This document shows positions 24,780 to 33,571 of a stretch of 64,000 nucleotides of DNA, in pieces. The DNA comes from Chitinophagaceae bacterium (GTDB taxonomy: Bacteria; Bacteroidota; Bacteroidia; Chitinophagales; Chitinophagaceae): contig JALHNJ010000001.1 of NCBI GenBank assembly GCA_022843585.1, forward strand, positions 1,178,001 through 1,242,000. Direction: 5' to 3'. How positions within the stretch are numbered: the first letter of the stretch is position 1; every line of letters starts with the position of its first letter. The notes beneath the pieces were generated by a model. That model was not told the origin of the DNA. It saw nothing but the letters and a program-made list of their open reading frames with translations, and did no database searches. The position numbers were made by a program, and so were the translations under genes.

Positions 24780-26254
24780 TGATCAAGGCTAGCGAGGTAT
24801 TCCTCTGCATTTTTTAAATGAGTATTTCTTTTTTCAGGTGTCATTTTATCAAACATATTCACCAGCATGCTGATCCTTGGATTGCTTTTAAAAAACTCTC
24901 TATGCACATGCATAAATCTCCAGAATAAGCCATCCCAGATGGGTTGCCAATCTCCCTTTTCCCAATCGCCCATTTTTAGTAAATAGTTACTGCCGCTGAT
25001 ATATGGTTTGGTTGTCATTAACCCTCCATCCGCAAACTGCGTCATACCATAGGTGTTGGGAACCATCACCCAGTCGTAACTATCAATATACATTTCCATA
25101 AACCATTTATAAACTTCATCCGGATCAAACTCACAAAGCAACATAAAATTACCCAGCACCATCAGCCTTTCAATATGGTGGGAGTAACCGGTTTGTAACA
25201 CTCTTTTTATAACGGTGTCTATTGGATGGATGCCTGTCTCACCGGTCCAGAATGTAGCTGGTATTTTGCGTTTGAAATTCCAGTAGTTGGTAGTTCGTTG
25301 TTTTCTTCCTTCCCGTTCATATACAATGCGAATAAATTCTCTCCAGCCCACTACTTGTCGGATGAATCCTTCTAAAGAATTAATGGGGATATTATTTTTT
25401 TCGGCAGCACTTATGGTCTTATTAATTATTTGCTGCGGATTTAACAGCCCAATATTTAAGTAGGGAGTCAATACAGAATGAAAAAGAAAACTTTCCTTTT
25501 TTACCATCGCATCTTCATACATGCCAAATTTTGCAAGCCGGCTTTCTAAAAAATCATCTAACCATTTTTCTGCTTCTTCGGCATTGGTTGCATAGATAAA
25601 ACTACCTGCTTGGCCATAATTAGTGGGAAAGGTTTGCTCAACGTAGTCCTTAGCTTCTTTTATATAACTATTATCCTTTGCATACTTTATAATAGGAACC
25701 TTTTCATGCTTTGGAAATTTCAACCGGTTTTCTGCATCAAAAGTCCATTTGCCACCAGCAGGTTTATTGTCTTTCTCTAATAATAATTTTCGCAGTTTGC
25801 GTTGCTGAATATAAAAATCAGTTTGAAAATAGGTATTCTTCTTGTTGAAATATTCATCCACATCTTTCAATTGGTTAAGAAAGTTAGGCGTTGGGTAAGA
25901 TGTTGCCTTTATGTCAGCCTTACTGCAAGCATTGTTTATTCGTTTTTGTAGCCAGTAATCAGTTGTATCTGTATAATGTATTTCCTCAAAGCCTTCCTTT
26001 TTTAAATGGGGTATCAATAGCCGGATATCAGAAATTTTTTCAGCAGATTCAATATACTTTACTTCAATCTTTTTTTTCCTTAACAATTCCTCATATTGTT
26101 TCATCGAAGCCCGGTGGAGCACCAGTTTTTGCTTATGAAATTTGTACTGCCGGAAATACAGGTATTCTTCTACGAGAAATACTTTACGGCCTTTTGCAAT
26201 AGCAGAATTATTCGCATACAACTGGTGTGGAAATATGATAGTTGCTGATTTCAT
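24776..26254 (-). CDS. cryptochrome/photolyase family protein (PhrB-related, no Fe-S ligands)
   Basis: 492-residue flavoprotein related to the bacterial (6-4) photolyase/cryptochrome branch (FeS-BCP, PhrB type). N-terminal Rossmann-like antenna domain (TIIFPHQLYANNSAI, KVFLVEEYLYFRQYKFHKQKL) and C-terminal FAD-binding helical domain (GFIRQVVGWREFIRIVYERE, GYSHHIERLMVLGNFMLL, YDWVMVPNTYGMTQFADGG). Characterised PhrB proteins bind a [4Fe-4S] cluster with four Cys, three of them shortly after the TKPYxxSG motif. Here that stretch reads YLLKMGDWEKGDWQPIWDG and the whole protein has only two Cys, so no such cluster can form. DNA repair against signalling function is open. Overlaps the DUF2256 gene. 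Confidence 0.87.
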   Translation of the reverse strand: MKSATIIFPHQLYANNSAIAKGRKVFLVEEYLYFRQYKFHKQKLVLHRASMKQYEELLRKKKIEVKYIESAEKISDIRLLIPHLKKEGFEEIHYTDTTDYWLQKRINNACSKADIKATSYPTPNFLNQLKDVDEYFNKKNTYFQTDFYIQQRKLRKLLLEKDNKPAGGKWTFDAENRLKFPKHEKVPIIKYAKDNSYIKEAKDYVEQTFPTNYGQAGSFIYATNAEEAEKWLDDFLESRLAKFGMYEDAMVKKESFLFHSVLTPYLNIGLLNPQQIINKTISAAEKNNIPINSLEGFIRQVVGWREFIRIVYEREGRKQRTTNYWNFKRKIPATFWTGETGIHPIDTVIKRVLQTGYSHHIERLMVLGNFMLLCEFDPDEVYKWFMEMYIDSYDWVMVPNTYGMTQFADGGLMTTKPYISGSNYLLKMGDWEKGDWQPIWDGLFWRFMHVHREFFKSNPRISMLVNMFDKMTPEKRNTHLKNAEEYLASLDQ

Positions 26255-26307
26255 CTGTTATTCATCAACAATTGATGTAGTTTTTTGTTGATTTTAAAAC
26301 AACTATT

Positions 26308-27024
26308 ATGGAATCGGTAAAAGGAAAGAACATTCTTATTGTTGGTGCAAGCGGAGGTATTGGTTCGGCTACAGCCCAATTGCTTGCCGCAAGCGGCGCT
26401 AATTTCTTTCTGGCAGGTAGAAACATTGCTAAGCTCACTGCGGTAGCTGCTGCTATAAATCTGGATGCTCAAAAGATTTGTGCGTTGGATTTTTCCAATG
26501 CAGAAGAGGTGGCTCAGTTAAAAGAAAAGTATTTTTCTGTTTATTCCAGTATTGATATTCTGATCAATGCTGCTGGTGTAGGAATTATTAAACCCTTTGA
26601 TACATTGGAAGAATTAGATTTTCTTCAATCGTTGCAATGCAATTTGGTAGGTCCCTTTTTACTGGTAAAAAATTTTTTACCAGCTATGAAGGAAGCCAAA
26701 AAAGGACTTATTATCAATATTCCTGGTGTATTAGGGAAAGTGCCTATGGCAGGAGCCGCAGCATACTGTGCTAGTAAATACGGACTGGTAGGGATGATGC
26801 AAAGCATACGGGAAGAAATTAAGCGAACCGATATTCGTATTACCAATATTTTTCTTGGAGGGGTAGACTCACCATTTTGGGATACGATTGATTTGCGGGT
26901 ACAACGGGAAAAAATGATACAAGCTGAGGAAGCTGCCCGGGCTATTTGGTTTCTTTGTCAGCAACCATTATCTGCTGTTGTTAGTGAAATGGTTTTACAA
27001 CCTTTCAATCACCAGGCTATCTGA
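26308..27024 (+). CDS. short-chain dehydrogenase/reductase-like protein lacking the catalytic Ser
   Basis: 238-residue Rossmann-fold protein. Cofactor motif GASGGIG (13-19), INAAG (86-90) and YCASK (Tyr153, Lys157) place it in the classical SDR family; AGRN in the beta2 loop suggests NADPH. The usual catalytic Ser 13 residues before the Tyr is replaced: the segment reads INIPGVLG with Gly140 at that place. The enzyme may use another residue or be non-catalytic. Single gene, 54 bp after the divergent photolyase gene start. Confidence 0.87.
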   Translation: MESVKGKNILIVGASGGIGSATAQLLAASGANFFLAGRNIAKLTAVAAAINLDAQKICALDFSNAEEVAQLKEKYFSVYSSIDILINAAGVGIIKPFDTLEELDFLQSLQCNLVGPFLLVKNFLPAMKEAKKGLIINIPGVLGKVPMAGAAAYCASKYGLVGMMQSIREEIKRTDIRITNIFLGGVDSPFWDTIDLRVQREKMIQAEEAARAIWFLCQQPLSAVVSEMVLQPFNHQAI

Positions 27025-27096
27025 TTTTATTGGTAAAATTGATTATTTTCACAAAGCTGCTTGCTGTATTTTTTACCAATCGATTAAATCAATAAA

Positions 27097-29676
27097 ATGG
27101 GGCATCCATCCAACAGGGCTTTGCAGCAATTCAAAAGTGAAGTAGGTATTCGCTTTCAGCTTTATAATAGTCTTTTTACATCACTGCCTTTTCATCGTAT
27201 AGAAAAGACGGGCATACTGCTTTCTTTATTATCCAATAATTGCGAAGAAGGCTATAAAAAAAGATTGAGCCCGGTAGAGATCATTGAAGATTTTTTTAAT
27301 AAACATACTTCGTATGCAAAAGAGCAGGAACGAAATGATTTATTGTTTCGCTTTGTTCAGTACATTGAAAGGCAAGTAGTATTGTTTGATGCATTAGAAG
27401 ATGCAGCATTTAAAAATGTGAATGATATAAACGGTGTTGGTACTCTCAAGCATCTTGAATCAGAAGTGTTGCAGGATGGTAAAGAAGATGAATTGGCTGC
27501 AAAACTGAAAGACTTTTCAATCAGGTTGGTATTAACAGCACATCCTACACAATTTTATCCCGGGCCTGTATTAGGAATTATTAATGACCTCGCCAGGGGA
27601 TTAGCTGATAACAATACAAATCTTATTAATACTTACTTACAGCAATTAGGTAAAACACCTTTCTTTAAAAAGAAAAAGCCAACTCCGTATGACGAAGCAA
27701 TCAGTTTGGTATGGTACCTGGAAAATGTTTTTTATGCAGCAGCAGGTAGAATTATTTCTGCATTAAAAAATCAGTTTCCGGATGCGGTCGATAAAAACAA
27801 TGCAGTTATTCGTATGGGCTTTTGGCCCGGTGGCGATAGAGATGGAAATCCTTTTGTAACAAGCGAAATAACAGTGCAGGTAGCCGATTCATTGCGGGGC
27901 AGTATTATTAAATGCTATTATTTAGATGTTAGAAGGTTGCGGAGGCGATTAACATTTGAAGGAGTTGATGTATTGCTACAGGAACTGGAAAGTAAATTAT
28001 ACAACAATCTCTTTATCCCCGGCTATAAAACCAATATTGGAAAAGAAGAGATATTGCAAACCTTGGTGCAGATAAAGGATATAATTATCCATCAGCATAA
28101 TGGACTATTCCTGCACATGGTGACCAACCTGATCAATAAAATTGAAGTGTTTGGTTTGCATTTCGCTTCACTTGATATTCGGCAGGAGAGTACTGTACAT
28201 GGTAAAGTGCTGGAGGCAATCAGTATAAATGAACCAGGGTTGTTGCCCGGTTATTCATTGCTGGATGATACTGGGAAAATGAATTTACTGGCTTCAGTTA
28301 CCGATGTGGCGAATGCCGAATTATTAACTGATCCGGTTCATGCAGATACATTAAAATCTGTTGCAGCAGTACAAACTATTCAGGAATATAATGGTGCAGA
28401 AGGTTGCAACCGCTACATCATTAGCCAATGCAATAGTGCATTGAATGCAATGGAAGTGTACGGCTTGTTTTTATTAGGCGGCTGGAAGAAAGAGGAAATG
28501 AATATTGATATTGTTCCGTTGTTTGAAACTATTGGCGACTTGCAGCATGCAGCCGGAGTGATGAGAACATTGTACACTAACGAAGCCTATAAAGAGCATT
28601 TGAAACGCCGTGGCAACAGACAAACAATAATGCTTGGATTTTCTGATGGTACCAAAGATGGAGGTTACCTGTTGGCGAACTGGAGTATTTATAAAGCAAA
28701 GGAAGAATTGACAAAAATTTCCTGTGAGTATAATCTGGATGTAATGTTCTTTGATGGTCGTGGTGGTCCTCCTTCAAGAGGTGGTGGCAAAACGCATAAA
28801 TTTTATGCATCCATGGGTCGTAATATTTCCAATAAAGAAATACAGTTAACGATACAAGGGCAAACAGTGAGTTCTAATTTCGGAACAATAGATTCAGCCC
28901 AATTTAATATTGAACAATTACTGAATGCCGGTATTTCTAATGAATTATTTTCCGGAAGAGATCAAACTTTTACAGCAAAAGAAGAATCACTGCTGGAAGA
29001 ATTATCAGCCGCCAGTTTTAATTCGTACAAGCAATTAAAAGATCATCCCTATTTAGCAGATTATTTATTGCAGGTAAGTCCGTTGCGATTTTACAACGAA
29101 ACCAATATTGGCAGCCGCCCGGCAAAACGGGGTGCTGCTTCCGGCTTATCATTAAAAGATCTGCGGGCAGTGCCATTTGCAGGATCGTGGAGCCAGTTAA
29201 AACAAAATGTAACCGGTTACTATGGTGTTGGTTCTGCATTAAAAGAAATGGAAGGAAAAGGAAAGCTGCTGGAATTGCAAAAATTATATCATCAATCATT
29301 ATTCTTTAAAACCTTGCTGGATAACTGTGAGATGGCCATGATGAAATCATTTTTTCCCTTGACGGCTTTTTTAGCTGAGCACAAACAGTTTGGTGAATTG
29401 TGGAAGATGATACATGATGAATATGAATTGACGAAACAGTATTTATCTAAAATAACAGGACAGGGAGAATTAATGGCAGATTACCCGGTGGAGCAACTGT
29501 CTATACAAATGCGGGAGAGAATTGTGTTGCCATTGGTTACGATCCAACAATACGCATTAACTAAAATTAGAGAGTTGGATGAGCAATTGGTACAAGCCCC
29601 GGTAAAGGAAACTTATGAGAAGTTAGTGATGAGGTGTTCATTCGGGATTATTAATGCGGGGAGGAATTCGGCGTAA
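27097..29676 (+). CDS. ppc: phosphoenolpyruvate carboxylase
   Basis: Carboxylates PEP to oxaloacetate to refill the TCA cycle; cytoplasmic, 859 residues. Catalytic motifs: TAHPTQ (His149), GGDRDGNPFVT (about residue 245), FFDGRGGPPSRGGG with the mobile Arg/Gly loop, and the C-terminal MRCSFGIINAGRNSA replacing the QNTG end typical of proteobacterial enzymes. The absence of QNTG, part of the aspartate/malate inhibitor region, suggests altered feedback control. Stands alone. Confidence 0.95.
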   Translation: MGHPSNRALQQFKSEVGIRFQLYNSLFTSLPFHRIEKTGILLSLLSNNCEEGYKKRLSPVEIIEDFFNKHTSYAKEQERNDLLFRFVQYIERQVVLFDALEDAAFKNVNDINGVGTLKHLESEVLQDGKEDELAAKLKDFSIRLVLTAHPTQFYPGPVLGIINDLARGLADNNTNLINTYLQQLGKTPFFKKKKPTPYDEAISLVWYLENVFYAAAGRIISALKNQFPDAVDKNNAVIRMGFWPGGDRDGNPFVTSEITVQVADSLRGSIIKCYYLDVRRLRRRLTFEGVDVLLQELESKLYNNLFIPGYKTNIGKEEILQTLVQIKDIIIHQHNGLFLHMVTNLINKIEVFGLHFASLDIRQESTVHGKVLEAISINEPGLLPGYSLLDDTGKMNLLASVTDVANAELLTDPVHADTLKSVAAVQTIQEYNGAEGCNRYIISQCNSALNAMEVYGLFLLGGWKKEEMNIDIVPLFETIGDLQHAAGVMRTLYTNEAYKEHLKRRGNRQTIMLGFSDGTKDGGYLLANWSIYKAKEELTKISCEYNLDVMFFDGRGGPPSRGGGKTHKFYASMGRNISNKEIQLTIQGQTVSSNFGTIDSAQFNIEQLLNAGISNELFSGRDQTFTAKEESLLEELSAASFNSYKQLKDHPYLADYLLQVSPLRFYNETNIGSRPAKRGAASGLSLKDLRAVPFAGSWSQLKQNVTGYYGVGSALKEMEGKGKLLELQKLYHQSLFFKTLLDNCEMAMMKSFFPLTAFLAEHKQFGELWKMIHDEYELTKQYLSKITGQGELMADYPVEQLSIQMRERIVLPLVTIQQYALTKIRELDEQLVQAPVKETYEKLVMRCSFGIINAGRNSA

Positions 29677-29715
29677 AATAAATCGGATTCCATTATATTA
29701 TTTAAAGTAGCAAGT

Positions 29716-30096
29716 ATGTTTGGATTTTATAGAAGAAAGAATAAGAATAAATTCTTGATCTATTTGAAAGAAAATCCCGATGACTATTTTAATATTCTTA
29801 CAAGTCTAAGCGATATCCTAAAAAGGACAAAAAATTTCGAATTATCAGAAGTTACAGATGAATTAATAGAACTGCTAAAGCAAGAAAAATTCGATGAGTT
29901 TATTAAATTAATAAATGGTGTTGATATGTGGGGTGGTCCTGGTGCTGTGTGGGAGGTGTATATTGAAACTGCTTCCGATGAAAAAGATTTTCAACGAACT
30001 ATTATTAGTCTAATCGACTTGATGGAGAGAGCTAAAATTTTGGGTTCTGGAATAAAACCAATTCGAAGGCTTTTTAGAAAGGAATTAGGATTGTAG
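29716..30096 (+). CDS. hypothetical protein
   Basis: 126-residue soluble protein, mostly helical and charged (DDYFNILTSLSDILKRTKNF, FELSEVTDELIELLKQEKFDEFIKLIN in parts), with a turn-rich centre VDMWGGPGAVWEVYIE. No signal peptide or membrane segment. I do not recognise a family. The size, charge and WGGPGAVWEV core resemble small stand-alone proteins often found scattered in this phylum, some of which are immunity proteins, but nothing here supports that role. It begins 39 bp after ppc and ends 52 bp before aguB. Confidence 0.7.
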   Translation: MFGFYRRKNKNKFLIYLKENPDDYFNILTSLSDILKRTKNFELSEVTDELIELLKQEKFDEFIKLINGVDMWGGPGAVWEVYIETASDEKDFQRTIISLIDLMERAKILGSGIKPIRRLFRKELGL

Positions 30097-30123
30097 GATA
30101 ACTTACATCAAATCAAAATCAAC

Positions 30124-30131
30124 TATTTTTG
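30124..30131 (+). promoter_or_regulatory. -7 box TATTTTTG before aguB
   Basis: Exact TAnnTTTG, 18 nt before the aguB ATG; -33 not clear. Confidence 0.5.
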
Positions 30132-30148
30132 CCCTTCAATTTTCCAAT

Positions 30149-31024
30149 ATGAGTAAAGTAAAAATCGGCATGGTGCAAATGAGTTGCACTGATAATAAAG
30201 AAGAGAACCTTTCCAAAGCAATAGCAGGTGTAAAGAAAGCTGCAGCAGGTGGAGCACAGATCGTTTGCCTGCAAGAGTTATTCACTTCTTTATATTTCTG
30301 TGATGTGGAAGATTATGAGAATTTCAAATTGGCCGAACCTGTTCCCGGTCCTTCTACAGAAACATTACAAAAAGTTGCTGCTGAATTAGGTGTTGTTATC
30401 ATCGCTTCTTTATTTGAAAAAAGAGCTCAGGGTTTGTACCATAATACAACTGCTGTTATTGATGCTGATGGAAGTTATCTCGGTAAATACCGAAAAATGC
30501 ATATACCGGACGATCCGGCTTATTATGAAAAATTTTATTTTACCCCCGGTGACCTGGGCTATAAAGTTTGGAAAACAAAATTCGCCACTTTCGGTGTCCT
30601 GATCTGCTGGGATCAATGGTACCCCGAAGCAGCAAGAATTACAGCATTGATGGGTGCGGAGATTTTATTCTATCCAACCGCAATCGGCTGGGCTACTTCT
30701 CAAAATGAAGAAACAAATACTGAACAATACGGAGCATGGCAAACGATACAAAGAAGTCATGCTGTAGCCAATGGTGTGCATGTAGTGAGTGTAAACCGTG
30801 TTGGTCTTGAACAAAACGGTGCCATGAAATTTTGGGGCGGCTCTTTTATCACCAATCCGTTTGGAACCATACTTTATAAAGCATCACATGAAGAAGAGGA
30901 AGTAGAAGTGCTGGAAATTGATTTGGCAAAAACAGATCAATACAGAACACACTGGCCATTTATGAGAGATAGAAGAATAGACTCGTATCAACCAATTACA
31001 AAACGTTTTATAGACGAAGACTAA
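30149..31024 (+). CDS. aguB: N-carbamoylputrescine amidase
   Basis: Converts N-carbamoylputrescine to putrescine, CO2 and ammonia. Carbon-nitrogen hydrolase fold, 291 residues, with the Glu-Lys-Cys triad visible: Glu43 in CLQELF, Lys116 in YRKMHIPD, Cys153 in LICWDQWYPE. The sequences YHNTTAVIDADG and HWPFMRDRRID are typical of AguB. Its TAA overlaps the ATG of aguA by one base, forming a two-gene polyamine operon. Confidence 0.94.
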   Translation: MSKVKIGMVQMSCTDNKEENLSKAIAGVKKAAAGGAQIVCLQELFTSLYFCDVEDYENFKLAEPVPGPSTETLQKVAAELGVVIIASLFEKRAQGLYHNTTAVIDADGSYLGKYRKMHIPDDPAYYEKFYFTPGDLGYKVWKTKFATFGVLICWDQWYPEAARITALMGAEILFYPTAIGWATSQNEETNTEQYGAWQTIQRSHAVANGVHVVSVNRVGLEQNGAMKFWGGSFITNPFGTILYKASHEEEEVEVLEIDLAKTDQYRTHWPFMRDRRIDSYQPITKRFIDED

Positions 31025-32073
31025 TGACTGCTCAATCAACTCCCAAAGAACTAGGTTATTATTTTCCCGCTGAATTTGAACCACATATTGCTACTTGGTT
31101 AAGCTGGCCGCATAAAGAAGCTTCATGGCCGGGAAAGATCGATACTATTTATCCTTCTTATGCAAAGTTTGTTAAGGAACTAACTAAAGGAGAATTAGTT
31201 CGTATCAATGTAATTGATGAAGCAATGAAAAGTTTTGCAATCGGTCATTTGCAAAAGGAGAATGTTGACTTATCTAAAGTGGAATTCTATTTTCATCCTA
31301 CCAATGATGCCTGGTGCAGAGATCATGGTCCTGCCTTTTTAATAAATCCAAATGCGGAGCAAAAGAAAGTAATTGTTGACTGGGGTTACAATGCATGGGG
31401 TGGAAAGTATCCGCCGTTTGATTTGGACGATGTGGTGCCAACATTGATCGGGAATCATTACAATATTCCAGTTTTTAACCCTGGTATTGTAATGGAAGGA
31501 GGCTCAGTGGAGTTCAATGGCAAAGGGACAGTGATGACGTCAACCGCTTGTTTGCTGAATGAAAATCGTAATCCGCATTTGAACAAGCAGCAGATAGAAG
31601 AGTACTTGTGTAATTATTATGGAATGGAACAAGTGCTTTGGGTAGATGAAGGAATTGTAGGTGATGATACAGACGGGCATATTGATGATACGGTTCGTTT
31701 TGTAAATGAGGACACGGTTATCACCGTTATTGAAGAAAATAAGAACGATGAGAATTATGTATTCCTGCAACATAATTTAAAACAGCTGAAGGCAATGCGA
31801 TTGCTCAGCGGCAAGCAATTAAATATTATTGAATTGCCGATGCCGCCTGAAATAATTTATGAAGACCAGCGATTGCCCTGCTCGTATGCTAATTTCTACA
31901 TTGCAAATAAATCGGTGATCGTTCCAACCTTCCGTTCGGATAGAGACGATAAAGCATTACAGATAATCCAAGATTGTTTTCCGGAAAGAGAAGTGGTAGG
32001 GATTGATTCAACTGATATTATCTGGGGCCTGGGAAGTTTTCATTGTTTGAGTCAGCAGGAACCTTTGGTGTAA
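31024..32073 (+). CDS. aguA: agmatine deiminase
   Basis: Converts agmatine to N-carbamoylputrescine, the substrate of AguB. Guanidine-modifying fold, 349 residues. Start MTAQSTPKELGYYFPAEFEPH; EPHIATWLSWPH and NDAWCRDHGPAF carry substrate-binding residues; GGSVEFNGKG and DDTDGHIDDTVRF are family blocks; the nucleophile is Cys341 in GSFHCLSQQEP. Arginine decarboxylase, needed for agmatine, is not in the window. The operon ends at a strong terminator. Confidence 0.95.
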   Translation: MTAQSTPKELGYYFPAEFEPHIATWLSWPHKEASWPGKIDTIYPSYAKFVKELTKGELVRINVIDEAMKSFAIGHLQKENVDLSKVEFYFHPTNDAWCRDHGPAFLINPNAEQKKVIVDWGYNAWGGKYPPFDLDDVVPTLIGNHYNIPVFNPGIVMEGGSVEFNGKGTVMTSTACLLNENRNPHLNKQQIEEYLCNYYGMEQVLWVDEGIVGDDTDGHIDDTVRFVNEDTVITVIEENKNDENYVFLQHNLKQLKAMRLLSGKQLNIIELPMPPEIIYEDQRLPCSYANFYIANKSVIVPTFRSDRDDKALQIIQDCFPEREVVGIDSTDIIWGLGSFHCLSQQEPLV

Positions 32074-32126
32074 TAATATTTCTCGCAAACCTGCCAAAGA
32101 GTACATAAAATTTTACAACATAATAC

Positions 32127-32154
32127 AAAGCCCTCCGTAGAAACGGAGGGCTTT
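32127..32154 (+). terminator. terminator of aguBA
   Basis: 12-bp perfect stem AAAGCCCTCCGT (32127-32138) / ACGGAGGGCTTT (32143-32154), loop AGAA. It can also serve the convergent porin gene. Confidence 0.85.
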
Positions 32155-32188
32155 TAACGATTGCTTGCCACATAAAATTTTTAACCCA

Positions 32189-33301
32189 TTAGAACGAATA
32201 GATAGCAGCGAATATGAAACTGGCAGCTGATTTAGTTAAGTCGCCATCTTTATTGGTAAATAATACTTTCTTGTTTGCATTGTCAAGCCGGAACTCCGGA
32301 ATGAAAATAAAACCTCCTGTTTTGAAATTGGCAGAAAGGGTAGTGGCGAAAATGCTACCACCTTCTGATGCACTGCTAAATGCTTTGAACTGATTTTTGT
32401 CGCTGAATAATTCGCCACGTAGTGTTAATCCAAACCAGGATTGTGGATCGAAGTTTAGATACAAGGCAGAGCCCCACCATGATTTGCTTTCAATATTTTT
32501 TGTGCCATCCCACAGTTGAGTGGAGTTAACGGTGCCATTAAATCCTACATTGAATTTATCACTCACCTTAGCGGTTATTACCGCATCAAACTGGTTAGTT
32601 TTTGATGTATCTGGGTTTTGTCCACCAACATAGTTCAGAAAAAACTTTAGATTATCACTGGCTGCAAAACTATATTGAGCCAGCAAGGATTTTTTATTGA
32701 TAAGACCTTCTGGTGGAATGCGGAAATCGGTAGGGTTGGCAACTCCAATCATAAACCCTGATTTTCCTTTTGTAAATTCTGCTTTGAAACCGGTATGGGA
32801 GAATGGTCCGTTGGTAAACATATAACTCATGGTGTAGTTTCTGTTCAATTGCGGATCCAGCAATTCATATCCTACATGAGTGCCCCATGTTCCCATAGTG
32901 AATTTTACCCAATCGGCAGGCGCATACGACACATAGGCTTGTTTGATGGCTTGTGTAATTCCATCATCGGTATAAGAAAAATCTCTTGCTCTTGGGCCAA
33001 ATCCCAGATCGGCAACAGCAGTAACTTTTTTGCCTTTGTGTTCAAATTTGATACTGGCCATTCCCAAGGCAAAAGAGTTGTGCAGTGGAGTGAAGCTGGT
33101 GTAACTATTGGTTTTTACATCAGATAGATCATTTCTGTAGTAGGCATCAACCGAACCGGTTATTGATAAAGTAGGTTCTTTTTTATCATCTTCTGCCGGG
33201 GCGGCAGTTGCGGTTGTATCGATACGAACGGATGCTGTTTGAGCCTTTGCGAAAGAATAGGACAGCAGACTCAGGGCTGCCACAAAAATTTTTTGTAACA
33301 T
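32189..33301 (-). CDS. outer-membrane porin, BBP2 (OmpL-like) family
   Basis: 370-residue beta-barrel with signal peptide (MLQKIFVAALSLLSYSFAKA). After a low-complexity Ala/Thr/Asp linker the barrel starts at LSITGSVDAYYRND and shows alternating strands such as FALGMASIKFEHKGKKVTAVADLGF, KFTMGTWGTHVGYEL and FNVGFNGTVNSTQLW, ending in an aromatic strand (FIFAAIYSF). LDPQLNRNYTMSYMFTNGPFSHTG is characteristic of the family. It follows an amt gene on the same strand, so it probably lets ammonium or other small nitrogen compounds through the outer membrane; that is an inference. Confidence 0.85.
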   Translation of the reverse strand: MLQKIFVAALSLLSYSFAKAQTASVRIDTTATAAPAEDDKKEPTLSITGSVDAYYRNDLSDVKTNSYTSFTPLHNSFALGMASIKFEHKGKKVTAVADLGFGPRARDFSYTDDGITQAIKQAYVSYAPADWVKFTMGTWGTHVGYELLDPQLNRNYTMSYMFTNGPFSHTGFKAEFTKGKSGFMIGVANPTDFRIPPEGLINKKSLLAQYSFAASDNLKFFLNYVGGQNPDTSKTNQFDAVITAKVSDKFNVGFNGTVNSTQLWDGTKNIESKSWWGSALYLNFDPQSWFGLTLRGELFSDKNQFKAFSSASEGGSIFATTLSANFKTGGFIFIPEFRLDNANKKVLFTNKDGDLTKSAASFIFAAIYSF

Positions 33302-33416
33302 TGTAGTACATTTTAGATGTTAAGAAAAGGGCACAGCAGGAATAAGCTTTTGCGAGAAGTTTATTCCATTTTATGCAGTGCCTTTTTCGATTTTATTTAC
33401 TGATAGAGGTTGTCAC

Positions 33417-33451
33417 GGATTATTGGATTTTATGGATTTCACGGATTTATA
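33417..33451. repeat. GGATTT tandem repeat
   Basis: Four imperfect 8-9-nt units: GGATTATT, GGATTTTAT, GGATTTCAC, GGATTTATA, just beside dispersed element copy 4. Confidence 0.5.
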
Positions 33452-33466
33452 GTGAAACTTGTAATA

Positions 33467-33532
33467 TGCTGAGTAGAGAACAGGACGATGAAGAGTGCGA
33501 CGCAACAAAGATGATAGTAGCAATGTCGATGG
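33467..33532 (+). repeat. dispersed element copy 4 (short form)
   Basis: TGCTGAGTAGAGAACAGGAC, GATGAAGAGTGCGACGCAAC and GATGATAGTAGCAATG in the amt-porin gap; the CCCCTCC hairpin part is missing. Confidence 0.75.
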
Positions 33533-33571
33533 TATCATAAATGTTTTCTTCATTTTGCCTATCTCACTTCA

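Noticed and set aside
33302-33571. Small plus-strand ORF starting MRRNKDDSS in the amt-porin gap
   Set aside because: Its start is the dispersed element's reverse reading; the remainder is antisense to amt.
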